A stretch of 64,000 nt of DNA. It comes from Candidatus Zixiibacteriota bacterium (lineage in GTDB: Bacteria; Zixibacteria; MSB-5A5; UBA10806; 4484-95). Both the position numbers and the translations under genes were made by a program. Shown here in pieces: positions 1 to 9,642 of the stretch. The notes under the pieces were generated by a model that was not told where the DNA came from, made no database searches, and was given only the letters and a program-made list of their open reading frames with translations. The stretch is taken from NCBI GenBank assembly GCA_024231855.1, contig JAAEQD010000059.1, positions 1-64,000 on the forward strand. The letters run 5' to 3'. Numbering within the stretch: the stretch's first letter is position 1; the number at the start of each line of letters is the position of its first letter.

Positions 1-3000
1 GATGCCGAGATAATTCGTGGCGATATTCCCGAAAATATCATAAATCGTGACAGTCGGATCGGTATCAAACACCTGACCTACATCCAGCGTATCCGGAGTA
101 TCGCTTAAAACAAGGCCCTCGAACGCGCCCGGCCCGACCGTAATAACGGCGGTAGTATCGGCAAATGAACCGAACGTGCCTATTAGTCTGACTGTGCCGG
201 TCAATACCAACATCTGGTTGGCGCTCCCCGACCCTTCACTTATAGTAATGTTATTGATCAGCGGTTGATCGCCGTTGGGTGAAAGCGTATCTCCCAATAC
301 GGTAACAGCAACCACCCCGGAGGCATCATTGCCATATTGATCCTGAGCATTACTGATTGTGGCAGAAAACGGCGTCCCGGCGGTTACATTTGCCGGAGCG
401 GATATGGTAAATGAGGAGATTGTCGAATCCACCACCAGAATCGGTGAAGATGTATCCGCCAGGCTGTTCGCCCCGTCGGTTACTATTAAACTCTGAAGGC
501 CGGCAGTCTCGAAAATGAAACCACTTCCCGAATAAGTAACTTCACCGGCGTCTCCAAGCTCGAAAGTATCAGGACCCGGTACGGTCTCCGGTCCGGAAAA
601 AGTGACAGTACCCGTATAAGTCGTAGCTACATTACCCAGTATATCTTTGACGGTTACAGCCGGATCGTTAGCCGGTGACGGAAACGGTTGACCGGCGCCG
701 ATTGTATCCGGGTAATTACTCAGGTTTAAAGAACCGAGGGCGCCCGGATCAACGGTGATATTATTCGTAGCATCTATAAACGAGCCGGATGTACCCTTTA
801 AAACTACCGTACCTGTTTTCACCAATATTTGTTGGGCGCTGCCCGAACCATTATCCAGTACTATATCGTTAAGAACAGGCGAGGTGCCATCGGGCGAATC
901 GGCGACACCACTGCTGTCGGCAATGGTTATAGTGGCCGATACCGAATTGCCGAATTCATCGACGGCATCGTTAACCGATAACGCGAAAGCGACGCCCGCG
1001 GTAACCATACCCGGTTCGGACAAGGTAAAAGTATCGAGCGCGGCGGCATTAACCTCGATTATCTCGGAGGTATCCGCCAATGATGTGTCTTCGTTGTAAA
1101 CATGAAAACGGCGGGTTCCGGCGGTGGTGAAAATAAAATCATCACCGGAAAAAGTATGGACGCCGTTATCTGAGGCCGGGACAAATTTATAGGTGGCCGG
1201 CATCGTTTCCGCGCCGCCGAAATAAACCGAATCGCTGAAATTGGTGCTTACATTGCCGTATAAATCTCTGACGGTGACTGTTGGATCATTACCCAATGAG
1301 GAGAAAGCCGCTCCGGCGGTTATAGTCTGGGGATAGTCTGTCAAACCAAAACTTCCCACAACGCCCGGATTGACTGTAATCGTATCGGTAAGGATTTCAA
1401 TGGCGTTAACTATGCCTTTAAGTACCGTCGGCTCAGCCAGGGTGAGTGTTTGGCTGGCGGTACCGGTACCGTTAATAATAGTGATACTATTCAATGCCGG
1501 GGGAACGCCAAACGGAGAATTTCCGCCGGAAGGTGGATGATTGACGGCTATAACGGCGGATCCATCGGCATCGTTGCCATATTGATCGACGGCGTTATTC
1601 AGAATAAGTATAAAAGGTAATCCGGCGGTTTGCGGACCCAGGGCGGAAAATCCGTAAGAACTGATCAAAGTCGGACTTACCGTTATTCCCAACGATGTAG
1701 TCGTATCGGTGCTATTGGCGACGCTCATAGTTTTCGAGCCGGCGAGCTTCAGAGTGAAATTAGTACCGGCGATACTGGCCTGACCCGAATCCGAAGCTTG
1801 AAACGTATATAGATTGCCGTCATCGTAAACAATCGTCGCCGAATCATCATCGGAGTAGAAATAGACCGAGTCGGCGAAATCTATTATGATATTATCATTC
1901 ACATCAAATGCCGTTACAACTACTTGACCGGGAAACGCGGTGCCGGCCGTGACTGACGCCGGATAACCGGTCAGTCCGAATTGATTCAGGGCGCTCGGTT
2001 CAACCGTGATTAATCCCGATGAATCCGTAAAACCTCCGGAGGCGGCCGTGATATAACATTCGCCAACCTTCTTAGCCTGGAAATTGCCACCTATGAGGTC
2101 GCCACAGGAATCGACGGTAATAGACCAGCTAAATGATAAGCCACCGATTTCGTTGCCATAAGTATCCTGACCAATAGCCGAAAAAACGACAATCGAATCG
2201 GAGGGTACCGTAAGATCTCCGGCCGGTGATACGGTCACGCTGTTTAACGCGGCGGGATCAATAGTGAATGCGGCCGATGCTGTCGGTGTATGCACAGGCG
2301 CCCCGGTGGAATCAAGCGTCTGAACGGTTACCGTATAATCGCCGGCATTATTATTGACTACCGGGCCAAGCGTAATATCAAGTCGAGAATCAGCTACCGC
2401 CGGTGTGCCGCTATCGAGCTTGACAATAACAGTCTGGCCGATAATTCCTACCGAATCGATGGTTGGTTCGCTACCATCATTAGTCGCGTCATCATCGGAA
2501 TATTTTGCCGAGTCGGCAATTATTCCGCTGACATCAAAATCGGCATTAAAGCTAAACCAGATTTCACCCTTCCCTTCGATCTGATTAGTAGATATTTCAA
2601 AGCCGACTTTATGCGTATCCTGAACACCGGCAATTCCGCTGACTAATGAATCGGTCACGTTAACCAGAGGCATGATATCTAAAAGCATTCCGGGATCGAT
2701 GAAAACCTCTTCATCACGCGGGCTACCATCTAATCTTAAGATAATCGACTCTACCGGAAAGTTTTCGGCCTCGATGAAGTAAAAATCGATCCTGGCACCG
2801 GCTTTGATATCTTTAACACCGTAAACGGAAAAATATCCCGGGGATATTAATTCTACGGGATAAAGATGATTTTCTATCTCCACCGAGATTATTTCCAGAT
2901 CTACGGGTTTGACAGAAAATTTCAAACCATCGGAAAAACCATCTTTAACCGTAATATAAGAGCTATAAACCTCTGCTCCCGCGGAGCCGCAAATAGCGAC

Positions 3001-3039
3001 AAATAAGGTGATTAGTAAAAAATACTTCAGTCGAATCAA
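1..3039 (-). CDS. Giant secreted Ig-like repeat protein (3' end outside window)
   Basis: An open frame of 1013 codons runs without a stop from a TTG start at 3039 to the window edge, so the C-terminus is missing. The TTG is chosen because GAAGGA lies about 9 nt upstream, an in-frame TAA lies at 3070-3072, and it gives a good signal peptide (MIRLKYFLLITLFVAICGSA). After an N-terminal domain of about 220 residues resembling the cohesin-like or Ig-like start of FCB surface proteins, the protein is made of Ig-like units. A pair of units (one with YPDTIGAG, next with NAQDQYGND and NGSGSAQQ) recurs about every 205 residues: the PG..GS.GL..YP segment begins near 1365, 750 and 130. Likely an exported adhesin or surface protein. 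Last gene of the DUF362-TPR-Big_5 operon, 67 nt after the previous stop. Function is otherwise unknown. Confidence 0.85.
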   Translation of the reverse strand, partial: MIRLKYFLLITLFVAICGSAGAEVYSSYITVKDGFSDGLKFSVKPVDLEIISVEIENHLYPVELISPGYFSVYGVKDIKAGARIDFYFIEAENFPVESIILRLDGSPRDEEVFIDPGMLLDIMPLVNVTDSLVSGIAGVQDTHKVGFEISTNQIEGKGEIWFSFNADFDVSGIIADSAKYSDDDATNDGSEPTIDSVGIIGQTVIVKLDSGTPAVADSRLDITLGPVVNNNAGDYTVTVQTLDSTGAPVHTPTASAAFTIDPAALNSVTVSPAGDLTVPSDSIVVFSAIGQDTYGNEIGGLSFSWSITVDSCGDLIGGNFQAKKVGECYITAASGGFTDSSGLITVEPSALNQFGLTGYPASVTAGTAFPGQVVVTAFDVNDNIIIDFADSVYFYSDDDSATIVYDDGNLYTFQASDSGQASIAGTNFTLKLAGSKTMSVANSTDTTTSLGITVSPTLISSYGFSALGPQTAGLPFILILNNAVDQYGNDADGSAVIAVNHPPSGGNSPFGVPPALNSITIINGTGTASQTLTLAEPTVLKGIVNAIEILTDTITVNPGVVGSFGLTDYPQTITAGAAFSSLGNDPTVTVRDLYGNVSTNFSDSVYFGGAETMPATYKFVPASDNGVHTFSGDDFIFTTAGTRRFHVYNEDTSLADTSEIIEVNAAALDTFTLSEPGMVTAGVAFALSVNDAVDEFGNSVSATITIADSSGVADSPDGTSPVLNDIVLDNGSGSAQQILVKTGTVVLKGTSGSFIDATNNITVDPGALGSLNLSNYPDTIGAGQPFPSPANDPAVTVKDILGNVATTYTGTVTFSGPETVPGPDTFELGDAGEVTYSGSGFIFETAGLQSLIVTDGANSLADTSSPILVVDSTISSFTISAPANVTAGTPFSATISNAQDQYGNDASGVVAVTVLGDTLSPNGDQPLINNITISEGSGSANQMLVLTGTVRLIGTFGSFADTTAVITVGPGAFEGLVLSDTPDTLDVGQVFDTDPTVTIYDIFGNIATNYLGI

Positions 3040-3106
3040 ATCAGCTAATCCTTCATGCTCATAATCCAGTTAGCTAATAATACTATATATATCTGGTGTG
3101 TCAATA

Positions 3107-4792
3107 TTATTTCGAGGCGGATTTAAAATCAAGCTGGCCGATATCAGTCTCCCATCGCGCCCTGACACTGACAGTATCTGTATAGATAGCAATCGGTTCG
3201 GCGAATTCAAACGGCTTAATCCGGCCGCCGTCGAACCAGCCATTTTTATTACTATCATAGAACGCTCGTAAAATATATTTTTCCGGTGGAAGATTTATAA
3301 AAGCAAACGAACCATTCTCCTCAGCTTCTACCCTTCTAAAATCACCCTGCTCAGGTTGAGCGATTACTACTACCTGTTGCCCCGGAGCATTTACCACCTG
3401 GCCGACTATCTGGCCGAAGCTATCGGGTGATGCCGTAAAATATTCGTATGTATAAACGGTATCTCCGGCCTGATTGCCCACCAGGTCGAAAATTCGCCTG
3501 GCATCATATGAAAAATGATAAACTTCGCCATTCTTAAATGCCGGTTTCAGAATCAACTGATGAGGGTACTGCCAGGCCAGCTCAAAATCAATCGGATTAT
3601 CCAGGGTATCGCTGAAAGAAATAGCTGAGCTAAATTGACCTGTATCGATTAGCTCAGAAAACGTCAGCTTGATATCGAAACCCGCTAACCGAGGCTCACG
3701 CGAAGGATTCGGTTCTATACCGGTTATTTCCGGTCCTGACGTGTCAATACCTCCGGCATTGAAAAGCCGCGATAGGGAATCCGCGAAAATATCGTAATAT
3801 GACTTTAGATTGACGGCCTCTATTTTATATTTCTCATCCGGTATCATTTCCGAACAACGAATAAGAACGGCATTCATATCATCAGTCAATGGAAATATAT
3901 CATCGATCTCGATTTTCGAGAGAGAATCCGTGGCGATATTAATTCTGTAGCTTTCGGGTAATAATACGAAAGCTGAATCCATTCGCTGGGAAAATTCAAT
4001 CCTGATCGTCCGATTATCCGGTGAAATAACGCCGCTTAAATAAGGTTGAAGCGTATCCCGATCAACAGGCATCATCACAAGGGGCCCGAATTCCTGTTGG
4101 TTATCATTCAGGGTCACCAAGGTATCCGGCAAGGCCAGTTTTTCACCCGGAGGAGCCCAGAATTGATCGTCGTTTTTGTCATCAACTGCCACGACCAGGT
4201 AATCGCCATGACTTAAGTACTCGAAACGGAATTCGCCGAAACTGTCGGGCTGGGTCACAAAATCTGGCAATTCCATCCAGAAGGTATCGAGCCGCCCAGA
4301 TTCCAACCGATAGGCCCAGATATTCAGCTTCCGGGTATCGGTGGATAGAACTTTGCCGAAAACCGAACCCATACTGATAGTTTCGCCTGTTGAAAATGAT
4401 GAAGAGATCGTTTGTCCAAGCTTATTTCCGCGATTATCCTGGGCTGCCGCCCCGATTGTCAGGACATGAGTGGTATTGGGCTTTAACTTCTCGGGCAGTT
4501 TAATTTTCAGTTTTTTCCCCGACCAGCTAAATTCAGGATAATCGAAAAAGAGCGGCGAAATGAAAACCGCCTTTTCGGTGACGGCTTTATTCATATTTTT
4601 CGAAAATATCACCTCGAGTTCAGTATCCAAAGGCACATTAACCGAATTCGTTTGAGGTTTTACCGATATAATTCCAGGCTGAGACTTATCCTCGGGGCCT
4701 CCCGTAGGAGCCTGAACCTTGGCGCACGCAATAATTATCAGTATGGATACTAAAAGTAATGAATAGCTATTACGATAAGTTTTAAACTTCAA
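3107..4792 (-). CDS. Ig-like (Big_5) domain lipoprotein
   Basis: 561-aa predicted lipoprotein: hydrophobic leader then IIIAC with the lipid-attachment Cys at residue 23. The mature start CAKVQAPTGGPEDKSQP is typical of an FCB envelope lipoprotein family carrying an N-terminal Big_5 (SbsA-like Ig) domain; here that domain covers about residues 38-135 (VPLDTELEVIFSKNMN, then LKPNTTHVLTIG). A carboxypeptidase-regulatory-like beta-sandwich (GSVFGKVLS...GEFRFEYLSHGDYLVVAVDD) follows at about 140-210, and another Ig-like stretch near 365-450, ending in a second regulatory-like segment. The start lies 4 nt after the stop of the TPR lipoprotein gene, so the two are surely co-transcribed. Role in the cell is not known. 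Confidence 0.85.
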   Translation of the reverse strand: MKFKTYRNSYSLLLVSILIIIACAKVQAPTGGPEDKSQPGIISVKPQTNSVNVPLDTELEVIFSKNMNKAVTEKAVFISPLFFDYPEFSWSGKKLKIKLPEKLKPNTTHVLTIGAAAQDNRGNKLGQTISSSFSTGETISMGSVFGKVLSTDTRKLNIWAYRLESGRLDTFWMELPDFVTQPDSFGEFRFEYLSHGDYLVVAVDDKNDDQFWAPPGEKLALPDTLVTLNDNQQEFGPLVMMPVDRDTLQPYLSGVISPDNRTIRIEFSQRMDSAFVLLPESYRINIATDSLSKIEIDDIFPLTDDMNAVLIRCSEMIPDEKYKIEAVNLKSYYDIFADSLSRLFNAGGIDTSGPEITGIEPNPSREPRLAGFDIKLTFSELIDTGQFSSAISFSDTLDNPIDFELAWQYPHQLILKPAFKNGEVYHFSYDARRIFDLVGNQAGDTVYTYEYFTASPDSFGQIVGQVVNAPGQQVVVIAQPEQGDFRRVEAEENGSFAFINLPPEKYILRAFYDSNKNGWFDGGRIKPFEFAEPIAIYTDTVSVRARWETDIGQLDFKSASK

Positions 4793-4796
4793 TTGG

Positions 4797-6509
4797 CTAT
4801 TTCAACTTCTCTTTAATAGAATCGTTTTCGGGATCCAGTTCCAAAGCCCTGTGCCAGTTAGTTTGAGCTTCAGGTATCCTGTTTAGCGCGGAATAAATAT
4901 CGCCCATGTGATCGTACAAAATAGGATCATCATTAGCGGCTTCCATCGCTTTCAACTGGTATTTTAAAGCTTCCTTATAATTACCCTGTTTATACATCAC
5001 CCAGGCGTAGCTGTCAAGATACGCGCTGTTATCGGGACTGAGTTTAAGGGCTTTTTTTATCAGTTTTTTAGCCTCATTCAGCTTAACTCCCATATCGGCA
5101 TACATATATCCCAGGTAGTTCATAATTATGGGATTATCCGGTTCACGATCCAGGAGTATGAGAAAATGCTCTTCGGCTTTATTATATTGCTTTAAACGTT
5201 CGTAAGCCGCGGCCATATTAAATATCACATCAATATTATCTGGTTCGACCGCTAGAATTCTTCGATAATACTCAATAGCCATTTCATATTTCTCTTCGCG
5301 GCTTAGAAATGTTCCGGTAAAATACAACACCTCAAGAGAATCATTGGCGCAATAAGTTAGCGTGGAATCCAAAGTGGCCAGGGCATTTTCGAAATCGCCG
5401 AGGGAATTACGAGTGAATGCCAGATTTATCCAGGCTTGATGAAGCGTATCGTCATATGTAATTGCCAACGCGTAAAGCGATTCGGCCTGATTGAATTCTT
5501 CATTTGCCTGGGCGATTCGTCCTCGGTAATAAAAAACAACCGGATCATCGGTAACCGTTTCCGAGATCGACTTCAATACCGAATCAGACTTTTCTGTTTG
5601 ATCGATAGAAAACAGCAGAAGCGCGTACCTTCTTTGGGCGAGATAGTCATCGGGGAACAACTCAATTATTCGGCGTGCCAAATTGACGGCCATATCCATA
5701 TCGTCTATTCCAATGAAAGACGGCATAAGCATACTTAAAACCCGAGCATCTTCCCAATTATAATCGGCAACTAATTTATACAGGCTGTCGGCCGCGTCAA
5801 TGTTATCCTGTCGTTCCAGCACACCCGCCATACCTAAGTAGGCCCTGAAGTCGGACGAATCGGTTTTCATCATATTCTCGTATATCGTTTCGGCTTTTTT
5901 GATCTTATCCGATCTGAGATAGGCGGCTGCCAACTCCAGACGCCAATAATCGCTGTTGGCGCTGGTTTCAATCAGCCGCCGATAATATTTCTCGGCTTCA
6001 GATAGTTTTCCCTGTTTGGCATAATATTCAGCCAGGTTGATTATGACCGGTTCGGGCGTCGAATCAGATTCCGCGACTTCCTGGTAAAGCTCAACAGCTT
6101 CGCTAACCGATCCGGTTCTATTGAGGCAATCAGCGATTTTCAGCCTATCGTCAATGGATGGGTCCTCGATTTGAACGTATATCTCCAACGCTTCATCGTA
6201 TCTTTGCAGATTATAAATCACCGAGGCCAGTGATCGTTTTAACTCGTTGGATTCAGGATCGTAAAACATGGCCAGTCGATACTCATCGGCGGCTTTTTCA
6301 TAATTACCGGACCGCTCATAAAGATCAGCTTTAGAGAAATGATCGAAAGCCCTATGTTTGGTGACCATAGCTTTTTTGGCTAACGTCGTCTCCACGACCT
6401 TAAGCTCCGATTTATCTTTAGCTTCTCCCCCGCAACCGATGTAAGCAGTTAATACAATTGCAATAAGCGTCAACTTTTTGTCGTGTTTCTTGAATATTTT
6501 TTTCAACAT
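4797..6509 (-). CDS. Tetratricopeptide-repeat lipoprotein
   Basis: 570 aa. The N-terminus has a basic stretch, a hydrophobic segment and the lipobox-like AYIGC (Cys 26), so it is probably a lipid-anchored periplasmic protein. From about residue 55 to the end it is a continuous array of TPR units of 34 residues (for example SDLYERSGNYEKAADEYRLA, AAAYERLKQYNKAEEHFLIL, GDIYSALNRIPEAQTNWHRA), at least a dozen. TPR arrays are protein-binding scaffolds. Six nt downstream of the DUF362 gene and 4 nt upstream of the Big_5 lipoprotein gene, so part of one envelope operon. Confidence 0.88.
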   Translation of the reverse strand: MLKKIFKKHDKKLTLIAIVLTAYIGCGGEAKDKSELKVVETTLAKKAMVTKHRAFDHFSKADLYERSGNYEKAADEYRLAMFYDPESNELKRSLASVIYNLQRYDEALEIYVQIEDPSIDDRLKIADCLNRTGSVSEAVELYQEVAESDSTPEPVIINLAEYYAKQGKLSEAEKYYRRLIETSANSDYWRLELAAAYLRSDKIKKAETIYENMMKTDSSDFRAYLGMAGVLERQDNIDAADSLYKLVADYNWEDARVLSMLMPSFIGIDDMDMAVNLARRIIELFPDDYLAQRRYALLLFSIDQTEKSDSVLKSISETVTDDPVVFYYRGRIAQANEEFNQAESLYALAITYDDTLHQAWINLAFTRNSLGDFENALATLDSTLTYCANDSLEVLYFTGTFLSREEKYEMAIEYYRRILAVEPDNIDVIFNMAAAYERLKQYNKAEEHFLILLDREPDNPIIMNYLGYMYADMGVKLNEAKKLIKKALKLSPDNSAYLDSYAWVMYKQGNYKEALKYQLKAMEAANDDPILYDHMGDIYSALNRIPEAQTNWHRALELDPENDSIKEKLK

Positions 6510-6515
6510 TATAAC

Positions 6516-7415
6516 TTACACCTCTATCGTAACCCATTCTATATCATTCAGATCGGCACAACCCAGGCCATCTTTACCGGCCCTGTGCAATCCCACAGGC
6601 TCTCGCCCACTTTCTTTTAACCTCTTTAGGCCTCTTTTTGTTCTCTGACGATCTATAATTTCTACACCTATGACATCCAGGGCAACGGCATCGGAAGACA
6701 TTACAATCGTTTTGTATTCTTCCGCCCAGCGGCCTACGAATCCCGGGCCGCCGTTATATTGAATCCGTATAGCATCGAATACCGCCAGCCTCTGTTTACC
6801 GCCTATCACATCTAAAGCAAATAGATCGGCCTGATATGGATCGCAGAGGTTTTCATGATATTTATTGGGATTATGAATAGCCCCGTAGTAATTTTTCAGA
6901 CATCCCGATAATCCTGCCAGCGAATGGTCTTTCAATATCGGAAAATTAATCACCGAGTCAACCATCTCCGCCTGAATTTTAGAAATCAAACTGCCGATCG
7001 ATTTATGTTTATAAAGTTGTCTGGAAAAACCCGCGCCACTGGTATCGGTGGCGAAACAAAGGAAGTCGGATTCGCCTGTTTTGACTTGATAGCCCGCGGA
7101 TTTAAGTTCTCGTTCGCTTCTGTCCCAGATTATGATATTTTCCTTATGATGACCTATCTTGTGCAGGATTTCGGCCAGGGAGTATACCAATTCCGGCGAT
7201 GTTGACATCCTTCGGCCGGCCAGGGTATTAACCTTGATGCCGATCGTTTGCCCTTGACTGAACATCTCACCCAGAAGATCATAGCCTATACCGCCGGGAC
7301 TCAGATTATCCAGACCCGCTTCCAGCATCTTCGAGGCAACGGCCCGATCGATTTTACCATTAGTTAAAATCCGCTCCGAATATACTTCGACGACTTTCGC
7401 TTTATAATTCGACAT
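6516..7415 (-). CDS. DUF362 domain protein
   Basis: 299 aa, matching the DUF362 family over its whole length: IGIKVNTLAGRRMSTSPELV near residue 76, VINFPILKDHSLAGLSGCLK with the family Cys near 170, then NYYGAIHNPNKYH and SSDAVALDVIG. DUF362 proteins are often linked to iron-sulfur or redox proteins, but biochemical function is not established and no ferredoxin-type CxxCxxC motif is seen here. No signal peptide. First gene of the operon; the ATG has no Shine-Dalgarno sequence and sits only a few nt from the predicted transcription start (see the promoter at 7424-7452), so it may be read as a leaderless mRNA. Confidence 0.85.
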   Translation of the reverse strand: MSNYKAKVVEVYSERILTNGKIDRAVASKMLEAGLDNLSPGGIGYDLLGEMFSQGQTIGIKVNTLAGRRMSTSPELVYSLAEILHKIGHHKENIIIWDRSERELKSAGYQVKTGESDFLCFATDTSGAGFSRQLYKHKSIGSLISKIQAEMVDSVINFPILKDHSLAGLSGCLKNYYGAIHNPNKYHENLCDPYQADLFALDVIGGKQRLAVFDAIRIQYNGGPGFVGRWAEEYKTIVMSSDAVALDVIGVEIIDRQRTKRGLKRLKESGREPVGLHRAGKDGLGCADLNDIEWVTIEV

Positions 7416-7423
7416 AGAATTAT

Positions 7424-7452
7424 AGTTTATTTGTATTATGATCGGTTGTCAA
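7424..7452 (-). promoter_or_regulatory. Sigma-70-type promoter of the DUF362/TPR/Ig operon
   Basis: Minus-strand TTGACA (7447-7452), 17-nt spacer, TAAACT (7424-7429). The expected start of transcription, 6-7 nt downstream, is about 7417, only 2-3 nt before the ATG at 7415. No Shine-Dalgarno is present, which fits leaderless translation. A TATAAT at 7419-7424 gives a 22-nt spacer and is a less likely -10. Confidence 0.5.
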
Positions 7453-7520
7453 TGATTTATAAAAGAACTAATAAAAGCAAAGACAAACCTACCCCTAAAA
7501 GTGTTACATTAAACACTTCT

Positions 7521-8303
7521 TTAAAAATAAACCGACAGGCCAAATTTTATAGATTCCGGATCGAGTTTGACAGATTTGTCCATATAGTCGTGAGTTCTGA
7601 CGTATTCTGAATCATACTGCTCTATATGCTGATCTTGATTTCTCACAGAGTATCTTAGATATAATGAATATTCCGCGTGAAGACTCAACCAATTCATTAC
7701 AAACCACTCTGTGCCTAAAACACATGAGATTCCATATGAATGAATGATAACATTATGAGACTGAGATTCGATTTCGATTTCGGTAGAATCTGTGTCGCTA
7801 TCATAAGAAGTTACCTCATATTCCAGATTATTTTTATACTTATTATAGGAAACCTTGGGTCCAATTCCCCAATACCAGTTAATGCTGCTTGCGGGTTTCG
7901 GATAAATCAGATATTGAACGCTCGCGGCCAGTTTCGCGTCCTTGACATCTTGATTGATAATCCTCCATGTTCTATGGATATCATCAAATCTATCATACTC
8001 ACTAAAATAGTCCGTGTCGTAATCGGTATCGCGTCCGCTGAATTCCAGGCCAAATCTCAATGCCTTGTTATCCTCAAGATGATATTTCACGGATAACGCC
8101 GCACCCTGAAATGATGACAGGGCCGGTCGGGAAACATCGGGACTATAAGTTATGATTCGGAATTGCATAGCCCAGGAACCGTCCTTGAGATGGTTTGAAT
8201 TATCCGATGAAGATTGGGAATATACTGGAATTGTGAGAGTTAAGAGCAATATTGTCATTACTCCGGTCAGTAACCTCACTCGCCAAATTTTATTTTCATT
8301 CAT
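7521..8303 (-). CDS. Outer-membrane beta-barrel protein (paralogue of the next gene)
   Basis: 260 aa from the ATG at 8303, about 10 nt after an AAGG; a TTG three codons upstream is too close to that site. A signal peptide ends near PVYSQ. The mature protein has alternating hydrophobic/polar strands and ends in GLSVYF, the terminal Phe expected for BAM-inserted barrels. It is clearly paralogous to the gene at 8322-9089: both have DGS-AMQFR or DGSKALQFR, SSFQGAA or SSFEGAA, LRFGLEFSG or LRLGLDLSG, and the same last residues. Length and layout resemble the OmpW/opacity-type 8-stranded class, but no specific family is assigned. The two genes are 18 nt apart. Confidence 0.75.
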   Translation of the reverse strand: MNENKIWRVRLLTGVMTILLLTLTIPVYSQSSSDNSNHLKDGSWAMQFRIITYSPDVSRPALSSFQGAALSVKYHLEDNKALRFGLEFSGRDTDYDTDYFSEYDRFDDIHRTWRIINQDVKDAKLAASVQYLIYPKPASSINWYWGIGPKVSYNKYKNNLEYEVTSYDSDTDSTEIEIESQSHNVIIHSYGISCVLGTEWFVMNWLSLHAEYSLYLRYSVRNQDQHIEQYDSEYVRTHDYMDKSVKLDPESIKFGLSVYF

Positions 8304-8321
8304 GATCGGCAAACCTTCTCG

Positions 8322-9089
8322 CTAAAAGTAAACCGACAATCCAAAATTCACAGATTTTGGGGAAATATCAAATGAGCTGACTTTCGAATCCGATGATGAT
8401 GTCATCCAGGGCTCTACAATCGGCTGGTTTGTATCATAAGAATATTTATACCACACGTATCGAATAGCGACACCATATTCAGCAACAAAACTCATACTTT
8501 CCGAAAAGAACCACTCGACTCCGATAATATTGGAAATTCCTAAACGCCACTGTTTATTATTTCTTTTACTGGCATAACTTTCAACAAATGATGTATCGGT
8601 TCCCGATCCTTCCTCATAGTCATTAAATGTTGAATCATTACTTTCTGATTCCGTTTTCGTACTGGCAAACCCTATGGAAGGGCCAGTCCCCAAATACAAA
8701 GCAATACCCTTCTTGGGAGTCATATAAAATATGTAATGAGTGTTTATATCAATTGATTGATAATTGGAATCGGTTTCTGCAATCTCCCAAGAATGACTTG
8801 TGTAGTACCCATGATCCCGCTCGATATAGCGATCATTAGTATTTGTCCCAAATGACCCGCTTAAATCTAATCCTAAACGCAGCGCGCGCGAATCCGATAA
8901 ATGCCACTTTCCCGAAAATGCCGCCCCCTCAAATGAGCTTAATGAAAAATCCGACATCACCCTGAATTGCAGTGCTTTCGATCCATCCTGAAATCCCTTA
9001 TCCTGGCCTAATGCCGAACTCGCTCCTATAAACATTACTGCCGTTACCATAATTCCCCATGTCAATCGCCGATCAATTAATCGTCGCAC
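8322..9089 (-). CDS. Outer-membrane beta-barrel protein (paralogue of the previous gene)
   Basis: 255 aa starting with GTG, 8 nt after GGAGG. The signal peptide (GIMVTAVMFIGASSALGQ) is followed by a barrel-like sequence ending SVNFGLSVYF. Shared with the neighbouring paralogue are the N-terminal DGSKALQFR segment, the DSRALRLGLDLSG strand, the EWFFSESMSFVAEYGVAIRY strand and the C-terminal strand, so the pair arose by tandem duplication. A perfect hairpin lies in the leader (9115-9138). Ligand or pore function cannot be told from sequence. Confidence 0.75.
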   Translation of the reverse strand: MRRLIDRRLTWGIMVTAVMFIGASSALGQDKGFQDGSKALQFRVMSDFSLSSFEGAAFSGKWHLSDSRALRLGLDLSGSFGTNTNDRYIERDHGYYTSHSWEIAETDSNYQSIDINTHYIFYMTPKKGIALYLGTGPSIGFASTKTESESNDSTFNDYEEGSGTDTSFVESYASKRNNKQWRLGISNIIGVEWFFSESMSFVAEYGVAIRYVWYKYSYDTNQPIVEPWMTSSSDSKVSSFDISPKSVNFGLSVYF

Positions 9090-9114
9090 TCTGTATCCTC
9101 CTTCTCTTTCTGGC

Positions 9115-9138
9115 GCAATTCACCCCAAGGTGAATTGC
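9115..9138. other. Perfect 10-bp inverted repeat in the barrel-gene leader
   Basis: GCAATTCACC-CCAA-GGTGAATTGC, a perfect 10-bp stem with a 4-nt loop. A T-rich run (GGATTTTTTATTTT) follows on the plus strand only, but no plus-strand gene reads into it. On the minus strand it lies about 25 nt before the GTG of the 9089 gene, so it is either a leader hairpin or a DNA operator. Not convincing as a minus-strand terminator. Confidence 0.55.
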
Positions 9139-9240
9139 GGATTTTTTATTTTAGATGTTTGATCTAACCGCGGCCTGCTAATACAATCTTACGGCCGCTT
9201 TAACAGGAATTTACTAATCCGTTTCGCTGTCCGGAATCAA

Positions 9241-9642
9241 TTATCTTCTTGATTTTTTCGAAGACGATTTCTCTTTTTCCTTTTTCTCAGGTTTGGGTGG
9301 CTTCGATTCAATTTTCTTAGGCGCCGGTCGGGATTTAACTTTCGGAGCTTTCTGTTTTGGAGGCGGTGGTTGCTGTTTCTTTACAGCCGGGGGTTTGCTT
9401 TTAATCATCTTATCGTTGATTCCGTCCCCATCCTTATCTTCAAATCTGTCTTGACGCGGCGCTTGAATTTTCTCCGTTTTAGGCGCCGGCTTTGCTTCAG
9501 GAGCTTTTTCGGTTTTATTCGAAGTGGACCGGGTTTGAGAACTATCGCTTTTATTTTTCTTGGGAACTCGTTTTAACGCCTGCGCCTGGATGTTCGCGGC
9601 GGCAAAGACCATTATTAATAGTACTATTAATATCTTTCTCAT
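9241..9642 (-). CDS. Small secreted Lys/Pro-rich protein with a calcium-loop motif
   Basis: 133 aa with a signal peptide (MRKILIVLLIMVFAAANIQA). The mature part is almost entirely Lys, Pro, Ser and Ala, low in complexity and very basic, apart from RFEDKDGDGIND at about 67-78, a DxDxDG loop like thrombospondin type-3 or EF-hand calcium sites. The start overlaps the stop of the upstream gene as ATGA (9639-9642), so translation is coupled. The tail resembles the basic tail of the upstream protein. Function unknown; perhaps binds acidic surface polymer. Confidence 0.7.
   Translation of the reverse strand: MRKILIVLLIMVFAAANIQAQALKRVPKKNKSDSSQTRSTSNKTEKAPEAKPAPKTEKIQAPRQDRFEDKDGDGINDKMIKSKPPAVKKQQPPPPKQKAPKVKSRPAPKKIESKPPKPEKKEKEKSSSKKSRR

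Noticed and set aside
755..1099. Plus-strand open frame of 114 codons
   Set aside because: Lies opposite the continuous Ig-repeat frame on the minus strand, with no ribosome site.
9115..9138. Hairpin as terminator of the 9241 gene
   Set aside because: The T-run lies on the plus strand, the wrong side for a minus-strand message.
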